Assembly (NCBI GenBank): GCA_034336665.1
Contig: CM067566.1
Location: 30,100,330 to 30,164,329 of the forward strand
Direction: 5' to 3'
DNA length: 64,000 nucleotides
From: Luscinia megarhynchos
Taxonomy: Eukaryota; Chordata; Aves; Passeriformes; Turdidae
Below are positions 11,500 through 24,265 of this stretch, in pieces (the first letter of the stretch is position 1; every line of letters begins with the position of its first letter). Under the pieces are notes generated by a model, which saw nothing but the letters and a program-made list of their open reading frames with translations, was not told the DNA's origin and searched no databases. The position numbers and the translations under genes are program-made.

Positions 11500-14400
11500 T
11501 GAGTCAATTAAATAATCCTGTATTTATTTAACTATCTTAAATGTGAACTCACTAAGTTTGAAGCTGTTCCATTTCCCTCAAATCTAGTTCTTCTATTCTT
11601 TGTTTTCCTATCCCACCCTTAATTCTGTATAAAGCCTCAGCTTTAAAACTGTCTTGCTGTACTTTGCCAGCCACAAGTACAGTTCAGAAAGGAATATATA
11701 ACACATACCTCTGTGGTCTGGTGGGCTAAGCCATAGCATGGGGGTAGCATCCATTAGTTGTCACATTATAAAGCTGAGCCAAAAACTGGTTAGGTAAAAC
11801 AAAGCAGATGACTTGCTTAGATCAGTTGCATCACTTATAATCCTGCCACTGCCAGAATCGGGAAGCATTATTTTAATTTGTGCAGTAACAGCAAGGTAGG
11901 ATGCAATTAAAGCAGTACATCTGCACCACCATTATTTTAATTGTTGGGCCATTAAATGTAAAATGCTGTATAGCACACACAGGTGCGAAGGTGAATGGGG
12001 AATAATTTCTGCTCAAGACTGTTACTGAGCAGTAAATACATTGCTGTAGTGAATTGGTTTGTGGTTGTCTGTGGAGAGAGAGTGTTTACAGGAGCATGTA
12101 GAAACAGGACAAAGGGGAATGCCTTCAGACTGAAAGAGAATAGGTTTGTATTAGATTTTTTTGTTTTACTCACAGGTCAAAAACGATAGCAGAAGACACA
12201 CTATTGACAATAATGCTGAGCTCAGGATCAAGAACTTGTTCATCACATAGTGATCCTACAGAAACTGGAATAGTTTTCTATTATGCCAAGTATGATCTGC
12301 CTTCCTTTTTAAATTTTGCTGATAAGACAGCAGAGGGATTAAAGATATCAAGTAAATAAAGCAATTAATGTAGTGCTGGAGAAAGATCAGCCTTTATCAG
12401 TGGGACAAACTAAGCTGATATTTAGAGGTGTTATTTAGAGCTGATATTTATGGGTGTTAGCTATGATGCTCAGTCAGATAAACTTGACACCTTAATATAT
12501 TTTTTCCATTTTGATGCTGAGAAAATATTACTTATAGATAATAATAAGGATAAAACAAAGTTTTAGATACTTTGAGTGTACTTCTACAACTATGTGTTAG
12601 AGAACTTTTACTGTCAAAAACTGGATTGCTTACAAATATTCATAGTGGTAGACTAATTTTCAGAGTAAAGACATGTTTTGTTTAGATTTACCTACTTTTC
12701 CATGCCAGTGTCATTTTTAATACAGAGGATAAAAGATTCTAATATTTACATAGCAGACTGCTAGAAGCATTGTTACTAGCTATTTTCTAATGTTTGGATT
12801 GAGGTCTACAGTGAAGCATAAGGGGTAAAATGCTGTGTTGTTAGAAGAAAAATTCTAATGCTCTGAGAATGATCAGAAGATTACAGCACTTTGCCTTTTC
12901 ATTCATAAAGGACATAACTCACCATGAGTTTGCAAGCTGAAAGTTACTGAACAGCAGTCAGCATATTAACCATGCCCCAAGATAGCTGCCTTGTCTGCAG
13001 CAATTCACAAATATTATATTTACTTCTCCTATAGTGGGTAAGGGTAATGTGCTGTTTGGAGCTGGAGCTTGGTAAGCAAGAATGGAAGTGTGCTCACTCT
13101 TCTTAGGAGTTTCCTAATTCCTATTGCATTTGCAGGTAAGTTCAGCATAAATGCCCAGATGCTTATAAGTTTTCTCTTGGGATCTGCAACCAATTTTCTT
13201 TCCCTGACCAGTGTCTTGAATTTAAAAAAAAACCAAAACAACCTTTGGCTTATTGCTTACCATAATTCAAACTAGCAGACATAAATGTGCTATGTGTATA
13301 TATCCAAAAATAGCTGGTAGGGTTTTACATTTACACCAAGTTTCCTTAACTCCCTGGCTGGAATTTTGAAAGCAAGCTTTATCCTGCAAGAGACTGATCA
13401 CTTTGCAAGGCAAAGCTGGTCTTTCATATGTATGTGTATGTGTACTATTCACGTCTTAAGACATTCAACAGTCAGTGTTTTTCCCTCAATTTTTGTGGAA
13501 AAATGAAAAATGATACAAGTCTGGTCCAACAGTGTCACATATCTGGCCAGAAAGTTTGCATGCCTTCCTATTTTTGTATTAATTCCATTAATCTCTGTAG
13601 ATCAGTGCCAAATAACTGCTAAATTTACACTAACAATGACCTTATTTGTAGTGTAGCAGAGCAGACAACGTGAGGGCTGAGGGAGTCTGTCACTGTTGGG
13701 TGACAAGGGTGCAAGTTTTCAAGCTATAGTAAAGGATATTATTTTGGGAATGGAATGCAGACTATGTGAAGCAGTGTTGTATCCACTCTGAGGACTCCAG
13801 TTCTGGAAAAAGCTTGAGAGATGGACAGGGGTTCCTCCAGATGCACTGGGATGAATTAGCAAAAAAATTAACATGGAGCTTAGATGCAATTAAATGCATT
13901 AAAGCACTGGATGAATAATGCCAGCCTTATATTATCTGGGAAAACCTCTGAGGAGCTTACCACCTTATTAATATGGCACCAGGAAAGGGTGGATTCCATT
14001 CTGATAATAGGAGTATTTTACACAGCAAAACCTGAAATTATTCAGAATTTTTCAGAATAAAGCAGCACTTGGAGTAGATGTGAAACTATTGGAACTGAGA
14101 AATATAGTTTGATGGGTGACATGAAAGATTGCAGCCATCTGGACTGGAGAAATGAAAACATGGATAAAACAATAAGCATAGGCATTGCAAGGACACCTAA
14201 ACAGTGGTTACCTCCAAATCTGTAACATCTCAGAATTGGGGAAGTATCTCTTTATTCTTTCTTCCACTCTAAGAAGTTTTCAATAAAGCCTGTGTTACTT
14301 GCTCTTCGACCTGCAGGAGAACCTGCTTTGCACTTTTGATCAAGACTTGAAGTTTTTCAAACAATGGCTTTAATGAAATGGCCCAGACCAACTCTGGCCC

Positions 14401-14561
14401 AGACCAGTATGAAGACAAATTCTACCTAATAAAGTGGCTGAGATTTCAGAATATTTAAGCAAAGACCATATATTATGTCATCAAAGTGCTTTTGATTATA
14501 GCAGACTTTTTTCTTTTCTTTAGGTAGTATTAATTTTAATTGTGTGGGGAGTGGAGGCTGC
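11500..14561. other. Unique AT-rich non-coding sequence
   Basis: No gene is supported. A short imperfect repeat of GCTGATATTTA with its flank lies around 12412-12455. The segment 13640-14160 is slightly richer in G and C and could be an old transposon, but I could not match it to CR1 or an LTR. Confidence 0.55.
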
Positions 14562-14617
14562 TGGTTTTGGGTTTTTTGGTTGGTTTGTTGGCTTGGGGTT
14601 TTTTGTTTGTTTGTTTA
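14562..14617 (+). repeat. T/G-rich low-complexity tract
   Basis: A run of TTTTGG, TTGGTT, TTGGGG and TTTG units, of the same kind as the tract at 11320-11499 and complementary in kind to the A/C tract at 15688-15790. Confidence 0.88.
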
Positions 14618-15687
14618 GACCACTGAATTTTCAGCAGTTAAGTTCAGGCTTTCACCCTTATTTAGTTTTGATGTGGCCATATTTAAGCACATCTGTGTGA
14701 TTATTTACAGTTTCTAGTATAGCCCAAACCTTTGGAGGCTTGCTGTAAAGTGGGAAAATAACTTAAAATATCCCTTAAGACTGAACTTGGAAAATAAATT
14801 TTGAATTACAAAAACTCATTCTAAACCTTGCAATTTTGCAGCATTTTCCTCTCAGTAATGTGCTTTAATTGGTATAAAACTTAAAAATGTCCCAAGAAGA
14901 CTTTTGAGAATTAATAGTAAAAGTGCAATCAAAACAGCTTTGAACAATTTAGCAATTCCTTTACATAGAAAAGTAACCATGACACAGATTTTCCCTTCTT
15001 GTGGTACTTTGTTGATAGATTCATCTGCTAAAGAGCAACTGGCAAAAATAGGGAAGGTTAGTTGATTTTCTTTGTGTTTTCTTTTTTTTTTTTATAATCA
15101 CATGTATATGCATAAAATATGTGTGGATTTGTTATCAGGACATTTCTTATTGAATTTAACTACTAAGGCAAAAAAGAATTCTTTATTTTTCATGATGCAT
15201 ATTTCTTTCTGACCTTTACAGCTTGTACAGTGAAAGACAGACTGCTCTTCTCTTAAATATTTTGTTTTTAATGAGTTTAATTTACATTTTTTGTTTGCTC
15301 ACTGTTATACTGTCTAAATTGCACATATTTGTGAATGTGTGAAGTTTATTATTAGGAACGATAAAGGCACCAATTCTCTCATTTTTTTCCTAAAACTGAT
15401 TTTTTTAACCATCCCATATCTCACAAAATTGTGCAGTTTAGTAAGACGTGCAAGTTTTTTCATATTTTTTCTAACTTCCAGCATTTGAAATTCTAAGAGA
15501 CACCTTACAGCCAACTGGGCCTTTTGCAGGATGCAAAAATATTTTTCTGCAAGAATAATCTATCCTTACAGAAGTAACATGATTTGTGTACCCAGGTAAA
15601 TTATTTTTTATTTATATGAAAAATATGTTCATGCAGTAGCATAACATCCATTACAGGAAGCATTACCTGCCAACTGCTTCTTAAAAT
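14618..15687. other. Unique AT-rich sequence
   Basis: Nothing recognisable is seen. A T-run of 12 bases lies near 15082-15093. The minus-strand frame at 15314-15514 has no family motif. Confidence 0.55.
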
Positions 15688-15790
15688 TAAAAAAAACCCA
15701 AAAAACAAAAAACCCAAACCCAAAACCCCAAAAAAACCACAACCAACCAACCAAAAAAAAACCCAGAAAAAAACCCAAAAAACCAAGCAA
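15688..15790 (-). repeat. A/C-rich low-complexity tract
   Basis: About 100 bases consist almost only of A and C on the plus strand, with AAAACCC, AACC and CCAA units. It is the opposite-strand version of the T/G tracts at 11.3 and 14.6 kb. The minus-strand frame at 15601-15786 (F, W and G rich) is a by-product. Confidence 0.9.
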
Positions 15791-18700
15791 AAGACGAGTT
15801 ACAACTTTGTAACAGAATATTAGAACACAAGTTTATGTACATTCTTTACTAAACCAATTAAGTCTTATAATGGACCAAATCACCACATGCAGGATGTGCA
15901 TTCCAGTGGCTTTAGGAGCCTTAACAGTTCACAATAACTGTTGAGGGTGTCTTGGTCTTTTCCCTGACTCCTAGTGATCTCTGAATCAGGGTATCTCAAA
16001 CAAGTGATTGAAATAACTCTTGCAAAGAGCCATCTTCCACCTCTGAAAGCTTCTGCCATCTGATCTTGGTATCAAAGCACAGGCAGACAGGACTGCCTTT
16101 AAATAAAGCTGAGTTCTTGCACTGGGAATAAAGACATTTGACATGCTCACTGAATGAATCTATTGCATAATTCTACCCAAAATTTGCTTTTAAATGTACT
16201 TGTATTTGTATAAGAAATATAGAAAAATCATCAAGTCTTAATTTCTGAAATACTTGTAATGGAAAACTCTACCACACCTCAAATGTCTGCACTGAGATCA
16301 AGTTTAAACCCTTTGAACTTTTCCAAGAAAAGCAATAATAGATAACCCATCACTTTCAAAAGTAGTTTGACAGGCAAAATTCTTTTACCTGGACTATGGA
16401 TATGATGAATTCAAAGTTGTTCAGTAAACAGGGAAAAATCAGAAGTCTTTGTTTTTACATTCTTTGTCAGAACTGCAAGGTATATATAAATCTTTCCTGT
16501 AAATTACTATTTTGAAAATGAACAATTATGGTGATTAATGCCCTTTCTAAATATTGTAGGTGCCCAGATATTTCCATGTATGCAAAGATGAATGCCAAAT
16601 ATTAGATATGTATGGTAAAAAGCTAATCTGTTAAAAGTTAATGTGTTCTGGTAATTAGCCATTCACCAATCTTCATTGCTAAAGATGTTCTTTTCCTTCT
16701 CTGATTAATGGGTTATATAAATATTTAAATATATCCCTTTTTTAGCAAGAATTGTACATAATCTGCTAAGATAATGTCATTCTATATGAATAAAATATGT
16801 AGTTCCTCTTTTGAAATAGTTGATATAATTTCAGACTTCTCTGCTTTTCTCTGATTTCAATACATAAAATATTCTATATTGTGTACATGTAATACTTCAT
16901 AGGTGGTAGACAGCATGTAAAAATTCATTGTATTCTTCAAAAAGGCTGGTATTTGATGATTGCTTTCCTGCTGCACCTCACTGGCATAGCATTATTCAGG
17001 TGCTCAGATGTCAGGACTCCTCCTCCAGTTTTCTAATGACATCTTTTTATTTGAACAGCAAGCATCACCAAATCTCAGCCACAACAGCCTCCTTACCAAA
17101 AGATCAGGCATGTGTTTAACTCTTCACACCTGGCACACAAGGGGTGTAGATCCCAGTGCCAGTCCCCCAGTACTCTGCACCTCACTTGGCACAATGTTTT
17201 AAGACCCTCTTGGGAAAACAAGGAGAAGTTTATTTTATAGGTTACTTAAATATTATTTTGCAAGAAGATAGTTTGGGAGTTCAGAGGATTCAGTCATGCT
17301 AGAACATATGCCAGTGACTTGTGACCCCACAGCACTGGTGGAAGGCAAAAAAAGGGCATCAGCAAAGCTCATCACTGCAAAAGCTGCTCTGCATCAGGTA
17401 CTGACCAGCTGGAATGCCTCTTTTAAAATTGTTAGTACAAAATAATAGCAAATCATCTGGCTATATTTTTATTTTAATGAATGGTTTCTAGGTAACATTA
17501 AGCTCTCTTCCTAACTCATAGAGGGTCTCATTATTTGATGCCATCAAAGTGCAGTGAGGTGAATCCTGAAAGGAGTGGGAGCTTGCCCTGCCTGTAAAGG
17601 GTTTTTCTCTTCACATTAGATTGAAAAGCATAAAGTTTGGGAAGATGTCTCAGAAAAACACATGCATTTGTTGTGTATATAGGGGGCATTTTACATGTCA
17701 GTTAGGCTTTCATTCTTTGAGTACAAGTTTTTGGGGGAAAAAACCTTTCACTTATTTGAAAAAATAATTTTTAAAATTGACAGAAAATTGTATGCGAATT
17801 AGAAATTAGATACTACTCTATCATCAAATCATACTGTTTATGAAGTTATGGCTGAGTAAGTTCATCAGTTCACTCTAAACCATTCGCCATTCACATTATA
17901 ATATGCATTTTTTGTTTCAAGTAGGTAGAACTTGAGTTCTATAGTTATCATGTTGATTCTATAAATATAGCCAAAGGGAATTTTCTTTCAAAACAAAGGC
18001 TGTTTTTGACATTAGATGGTTCCTTTTAGCAGTATATTTAGCTGAAATGACATGATTTGGCACTGTCAGTGCTTTTGACTCATGATACAGGATGAAGCAT
18101 TTTGAAAACAAACTCCTGTCTCTCTAACATTATTTAGGAAAAACCAAACATTATCTGAACCACAGTTTTGACTGCTTAACACAGCACTAACCCTTAGAGA
18201 AATTAGACTCTTTTAAACTATGTTTGCTGGTAACAAACTGCTGAACTTCATGTAATACATGAAGGACAAACACAGTAGATTTGGAAAACTTAATTACATG
18301 GCTTCTTGTGATTCACACAAACCCATGAACTGCTTATTTCTTTTGGCAAGGGCTGCTAGAGCCACAATTCCTGATACAGCTGTGCATATGCTAGTGTCAG
18401 CATAAAAATGGGGGGCAAGAATAAATAGATCTTGGTGAAACAGAGGATATCTCCTTTGCCATTGGATTCATACAGAAGTGAAGTTGTCCAGGTTTCTATC
18501 TGGTCAATGTAAAAATAATCTACAGGAAAATAAAGCAGCAGTCACAAAGCAAACTATGCATGTTCCAATCACATTTTTTTTATTTATTTTCATTTTTCTA
18601 ATCCTATCAGTCTGCTTTATAATATAAGACCTATATCCCAGGCCCATAGAAGCAGTTTTTTACCATTCAAAGTGCTGAAATTAAGGTGCAATTTTTGAAA

Positions 18701-19018
18701 ATATGAAGCCAGGAATAAATAATGAACAAATTTAAACACAAAAGGTTAAATTATTGTTAAAGACAGTAGCTTCTGCACTGAATCAGGAAACATTTTGCAA
18801 CCTTTTTGAATCACTGCCTCTGATGGCTCATCTGCCTTTGGGAAAAAAAACTCTTAGGAAAAAGAGCTCTGTGCTCTAGGAAAAACAGACATGGCATTTC
18901 ACAGCATAATAAATTTTTATTGCTATTATAACAGAAAATTTTGACATTTTGAACACTTGAAAAGTTTAATCTCTGAGGACTACAAATTGATCATTTCATA
19001 TTGCTTTTCATAAAATTG
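15791..19018. other. Unique AT-rich non-coding sequence
   Basis: No gene, RNA gene or transposon is recognised. The two overlapping plus-strand frames near 16928-17202 lie in moderately GC-richer sequence but have no recognisable domain. Confidence 0.55.
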
Positions 19019-19426
19019 TTATGGTACTTTGTCTGGCTTGGCAGGGAGTGTGAAGAGGATCTCAGCCTGCTCATCCACAATGCTGGACTCATGTCCAAGC
19101 AAAGCAATGTAATTGTGACCCCACTTTAATCTTTCCTCAGAGGTCTAGAAAAAAGTGAGTGTGGTGCTTCAGCCAAAGGCCCAAAAGAACACCTTTGCAC
19201 CAGCAGACATCCCTATGTTCTTGTTCTTGAAAGTGCAAAGTGGCGTGAAGATAAATTTGTCCATCTGCATCACATGGTCTCTACTTTGAGTATTGCTCTC
19301 TCCAGAACTGAAAGTTGAGTCAAAGTGCTCTGTTCTGGTTTGCAAAACTAGTTTATCACAGCTTAAGTGCCAGATTTCCGGAGCAACAAAATGTCTATAC
19401 AGCAAACACTTCAGCATAACCGACAA
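19019..19426 (-). pseudogene. Possible decayed coding sequence, unidentified
   Basis: A minus-strand frame runs 85 codons to a TGA at 19169-19171. It then continues in the same frame past a TAG at 19145-19147 to a TAA at 19019-19021. The translation looks protein-like rather than low-complexity: the upper part includes DKLVLQTRTEHFDSTF and MQMDKFIFTPLCTFKNKN, and the last part includes LKWGHNYIALLGHE and AEILFTLPAKPDKVP. TGA could have come from CGA by one change. A TAA lies just upstream of the frame, so the 5' end is missing or diverged. There is no poly(A) tail or flanking duplication that would prove a retrocopy. I do not recognise the family. It could be an old gene fragment, a viral fossil or chance. 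Confidence 0.3.
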
Positions 19427-21559
19427 AAATTACTGATATATTACTCATGGGTAAATATTTGCACAATATTCAAATATACCATGCATATGTAGTTCCAAAT
19501 ATCTGGCCCTGAAACTATCCATATTTCAAGGAAACTTCTCCCAAATGTTCTAATGCAATTTCCAGGCAATATAAATGCTCGTTATATTGGGCAGCTTTCC
19601 CAATCCTGGAGAAGAAAGAAATGTTTCTTCAGTGAGCCTTCACAACTCCTAAATGCTGATTACTTTTGCTTCTGGAGTAAGAATTCCCCTTTCTGCTCAT
19701 CACAGTCTTTCTTTTGTCCACTACAGGTGTTGAAGGGAAAGCAGTTCAAAAAGGAGACATGTATTTCAGAAGTGACAGCATTTGCTTTTAGCATACAGAC
19801 TGAATCAGATATGTTTATCTTTCCATGATTACAGAAGCTCCTGCCTGCTTTAAGATGTAAACATATGATCTGTACTGCTTCATTTTTTTCTTAGGACAGC
19901 TGTGTGAAAATACCTCAAATGAGAAGGGAAGATGGAAGGGAGAAGGGAAAGATGAATAGCAGTGAAGTGGAGCATTTGGACGATGGTTGAGTTCATATGT
20001 TTCAAATACTAGCTGCAGCTAAGCAACTTTTCTTTGCCAAAGACTTTCTGAAATAGCAAAACTACTTTAGCTTTACCAGAATAGAGCAACGTGATAGAAT
20101 TAGTGGATGTTAACATGAAGCAATGAATAATTTTGTTATCTTATTTTCTCTTATGTCATGTTGGCTTCTGGGTTCAACATAGGTTGGGGTAACACAGTAA
20201 AGTCTCCTTTGCAGTAAAAACTGTAAAGCATCCAAAGACCCATATAAACAGAATTTACTCATATTGTTATTGTACTATTGGCTGCTGTATTTTTAGTGTC
20301 CTTGTTGTGTTCTTTACTGAACAAATACTCTCTATATTATTTATATTCTATGCAAAGATCACAGATGGCTATAGGAATAAAGATAAAATAAGCACAGAAA
20401 GAAAAGCAAACACAAGATCACAAATGTTATCAAATATTCATTCTGACAGTAACATAAGGTTGTTCTTTTTGTTAGTGTTTCTTCCATTGTAGTTTCAAAG
20501 TAAGCAAATAGTTGTTCTAATTTGGTAATTGGACATTCTTCATTAATGCAGCTAGTGGGAGAAAGAAAACTACAATCTGCTGTGAAGTCAAAAGACACAA
20601 GAAAGGGAACTGAGGCTTAAAGAAAAGTCTTGTAAAGGAAGCCAAATTGTTGTATTAACAGTTTGATTAATGCAAAAGTTCACATATGCTATATTTCATT
20701 ACCAAAGCAGAAAATACGTTTAAAAGATGAAATTACTTTTTTAAAAGTTTGTCTTTAATTAGGCTTGCCACTGATGTTTTTCTTTTTGTCCTAGATGTAT
20801 GTGAGAATTAAAAAAATATGTTAGAAAACTTTAATCAAGGGGTAGTATCAGAGGTGCTGTTTACTGCCCAAAATTCCAGATCTAAGTCTACCTTTTTCTA
20901 TCTTCATGCTCCAGAAAAGTCTAAACAGATCTAGTAGATAACTAGCAATATTAATCCAAATATGTTTTTCTAAGCTTCATTTTTAGGAACCTTAGTCTTA
21001 TTTTAATTATTCTGGCATATTTTATCTATGTGCAAAACCATCATTGTCCTTGTGCCATAGCCTCACTAACATTGAAAACAAGGGATTCTGGAGTTTTGAA
21101 AATAGCTTCACATGCCTATTTTTATTAAGCCTTAGGATATTTTTCAAATTACGTTAGTATGGCAGAATAAATTCCCTTTGACTTGATATGATGATTACTC
21201 TAAAGATTTCTAACTTCAAAAGTCTTGTTCTCCATTAAAGCCCTTGTGTTTCCACTTCTGCATTTAAAGCAGCATTGTTTATAACCTACAGGTAGTGTAT
21301 ACAGCTGACTGATAAAATCCTAAAGCAATACAATAGGGATGATAGAAGGTTTATGGTCTGCTTTTACTGGTCCTCACTATCATTCAGAATCCAAGCTGGC
21401 ATTTCCCAAACCTGAGATGATATCCAAAGAGAACAGATTGACCTATGGACTCTACCCTGCGGTGTTTTGGGCTGGGTCACTTTTCAAAGTGTGCTCTTTG
21501 TGCCCCATGTACCATCTGAACAGGTGTTCCATGAAGTGTGAATGATGGCCAGCCAGCTC
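19427..21559. other. Unique AT-rich non-coding sequence
   Basis: No supported gene. The 91-codon plus frame at 19553-19828 has a pyrimidine tract and CAG at about 19700-19727 that resembles a splice acceptor, but no protein family is recognised. Confidence 0.55.
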
Positions 21560-21830
21560 AAAAATAACTAGGGAGTAGAGGTGAAGGAATCAAGGGGCTG
21601 AAGGTAGAAACACAGATAGAAATAAAAGAAAAACTGAAAGGAAAAGGTTACATTAGAGTAGATATGGATGAATAAGTATAAGCAAAAAGAGACAAGGTAC
21701 AAAATATTGCAAGTAGAAGAGAAAGATACAAAAAAAGATAAAATACAGCAATGAATAGATAAATACAAAAAAAAAGAAAAGAAAGAAAAAAGGTAGAAAA
21801 AGGATAAAAATGTGAAAAAATGAGAATAGG
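21560..21830 (+). repeat. A-rich, purine-biased tract
   Basis: For about 270 bases the plus strand is dominated by A and G, with recurring AGATA, GAAAA and AAATA words and almost no T or C runs. It does not form a clean tandem array. The minus-strand frames across it (21568-21923) are F, Y, L and S rich because of this bias and are not genes. Confidence 0.6.
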
Positions 21831-23984
21831 ACTTTTACCTTTATATAAAAGTTGAAAAGGGATGATGAAATAATCTATTATTGTCTGTAATTGAGAGATT
21901 CTTTGAGACTGAAGTGTATCCATTAGTTATGTGGATATGCATTACAACTGTGATTTTACTAAACTTAATCCATATAATCCCAATTTAAACCAATACAGAG
22001 TTCAGATGTATATCACTTAAGTAATTCAAGATAAAATCACACTCTCTATGTAGAATATTACCTCTGTCTTTATATGTATTAGAGAGACTGTACATTGTAA
22101 TAACTGCAAAGATGAAGCTATTGAGGCAATTGGAGCAAAAGACTGAACATGGATAAAATAATAACAAGCGTGAACAAGAAATTAAGAACTATTTTAACTA
22201 AGACATATTGCAGTTATATTTATCCAAGCATCTTGAGACATTTAGATCTGAATTGGCACAATTGTTTTGAAATGAATGTACACTCCTTACATGCTCAATA
22301 AACAGAAAGTAAATACAGCATCCTTGAGTAATTTACAGAAAAAGGTAAAGGCTGGAGTTGTTAATCAACATTTAAGTCTAAAGAAAAGAAAAATTAAGCT
22401 AACTTTACTCTTTTTAAGACACAAGACTCTGTCTAAATTATAGTTAGTTTCAAATTACCCTTGAAACATTTATAAATTGTATTATAAAACTCTGGGTGCA
22501 TATAACTATGTGGCTGGATCTTAGGTTTAGTGGAACAATACAGTTCTGATTGGAAGGAAATACATTTCCTCTTCTAAAACTTGTTATGTCATTTCTGGTC
22601 CAAAATATAAAATAGTGTTCAACCAGCTTTCACCAAATTAAGAAAACACAGGAAAGTACAGGACTCTGCCAGGAATTCACAGTGTCTGGATCTCACCTCT
22701 TGTGTAACAAGAGAATACTTACCTTAGGGAAACTAATTTTCCCTTGTAAAATTGGACTATAATTGTGAAAGCCAAAAATTTAAAATAAGTGAGACAGTTC
22801 CCACTAACAGAAAGAAATATAGGAAATCACATTGCCAGGATCAGTCAGACATGCAGGCAACAGGATTTTTCCCCCACCTCATTTTTATAGCTAGGAACTT
22901 GACAAAAATAGTACCATTATTCAGTGATCCTGAGGAATAGGATTTTTTTTTTAATGTATTATGCTAGGATGAACCTCTTGATAACATGTCAAATTCTGTG
23001 ATAGAGTTGCACAGGAGGGACACCAGGTGACTTGCCTTTAGATATACTACCCATGGGAAACTAAATTTGTTGTGTTCTCTTTGAGCAGAGGGCTCATTCT
23101 GTTGCTCTTAAATAACCTTCCATTGCTTTCTCCAGTTCACAGTATAGTTTGTACAGTTTCTTGTGTTTTTCCTTATAAGTCCATAAGACAGGGAGTTTCA
23201 ATAGATAGGCTGGTGATTTATGATATCCTTTATAAAAAAACCCAAACCCCTTAGAGTAAAATGGATAGGGTTTTATTGAAAGACTTTTAAGAATGATGTG
23301 TTGGATATTACATTACCATTATATATTGGAATTCCTAAATGCTAATAAAAACCATAATTGCACACTCTCTAATTAGTTTCACCACAAAAATAAAGCCTGT
23401 TTGATTTTTTTTGTTGTTTTTAATGTAACTTGTTCTCTGGCTCTAGGATATTTTCACCCTTCATCAAATATCTTATGAAAGGCACTGATGTATAGAATAA
23501 TTAAAATGTGATACTAAAAGATCCAAAGTGACTGAAACTGGACAGAATATTAGTGCATTATATATGCACACCTAATTTAAGGAACTTCTCTTTCAAGCAG
23601 CAACCAGACTCCATGTCCTGCAAAGTGTTTATCTCATCAAAGCCTGATGTCAGGGTGCTAGGAAGGAACAAAAGGAATATTATTTGAAACTTTTAATTGG
23701 AGATAGAACTACAAAAAACACCCTTTAACATATTTAAGTGATGGTCAAGGCACATTCCTGATCACACCTCATATTCAACAATTTTTTGCAGATTCATGCT
23801 ACTTTGTGGAGTTTCAACAAAGTTTTCCTGATGATGCCTTGGGTTTTAGCTTTCATATTTTTCAGATTCTCTGCTGCTTAGTGTGTAACTCTGAAACTTC
23901 ATCTTCACAGGGTGGTTGGATAAAACAATCTCTTTCTAGCTAGAGCATCAAGGACACCCATTACCCATAAAGCAAAAACAGCAG
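21831..23984. other. Unique AT-rich non-coding sequence
   Basis: Nothing recognisable apart from short A or T runs, such as the one near 22945-22955. Confidence 0.55.
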
Positions 23985-24265
23985 TGAGGAAAAGGGGGCA
24001 CAGCAGGCAGCTGAGATTTCATGGTCTGGGGCTGTGGCTGGACAAATGACCCCAATATGTGGATCAACCAAAATTTATAAAAGTAAAAAAACTCGTGACT
24101 GGCTTCCATCCTGGATTAGATTTGGGTGTAGCCCTGGCCAGACCCTTGCACTGCCCAAGGTGTCTCCTTTTATTAGATACTGATTTTATCCCTTTTGCTC
24201 TGTCTAGTCTGTGATTCAGATCAGCCTTTCCAGGCATCACTGAGAGCTGTGATCCTGAAAATGAG
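23985..24265 (-). mobile_element. Possible LTR-like fragment
   Basis: This patch is richer in G and C than its neighbours. Read on the minus strand it has an AATAAA signal (24169-24174 on the plus strand), then blocks such as GTCTGGCCAGGGCTACACCC and GGTCATTTGTCCAGCC that resemble what I remember of songbird retroviral LTR or internal sequence. I could not fix either boundary or find a target-site duplication. The 68-codon minus frame at 24064-24270 is not a recognised protein. Confidence 0.3.

Noticed and set aside
11317..11502. F, G and W-rich frame
   Set aside because: Translation of the T/G-rich tract; the minus-strand frame at 15601-15786 has the same cause.
13640..14160. GC-richer segment suspected to be old CR1
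   Set aside because: Compared block by block with the CR1 3' region as I remember it, no ordered match was found.
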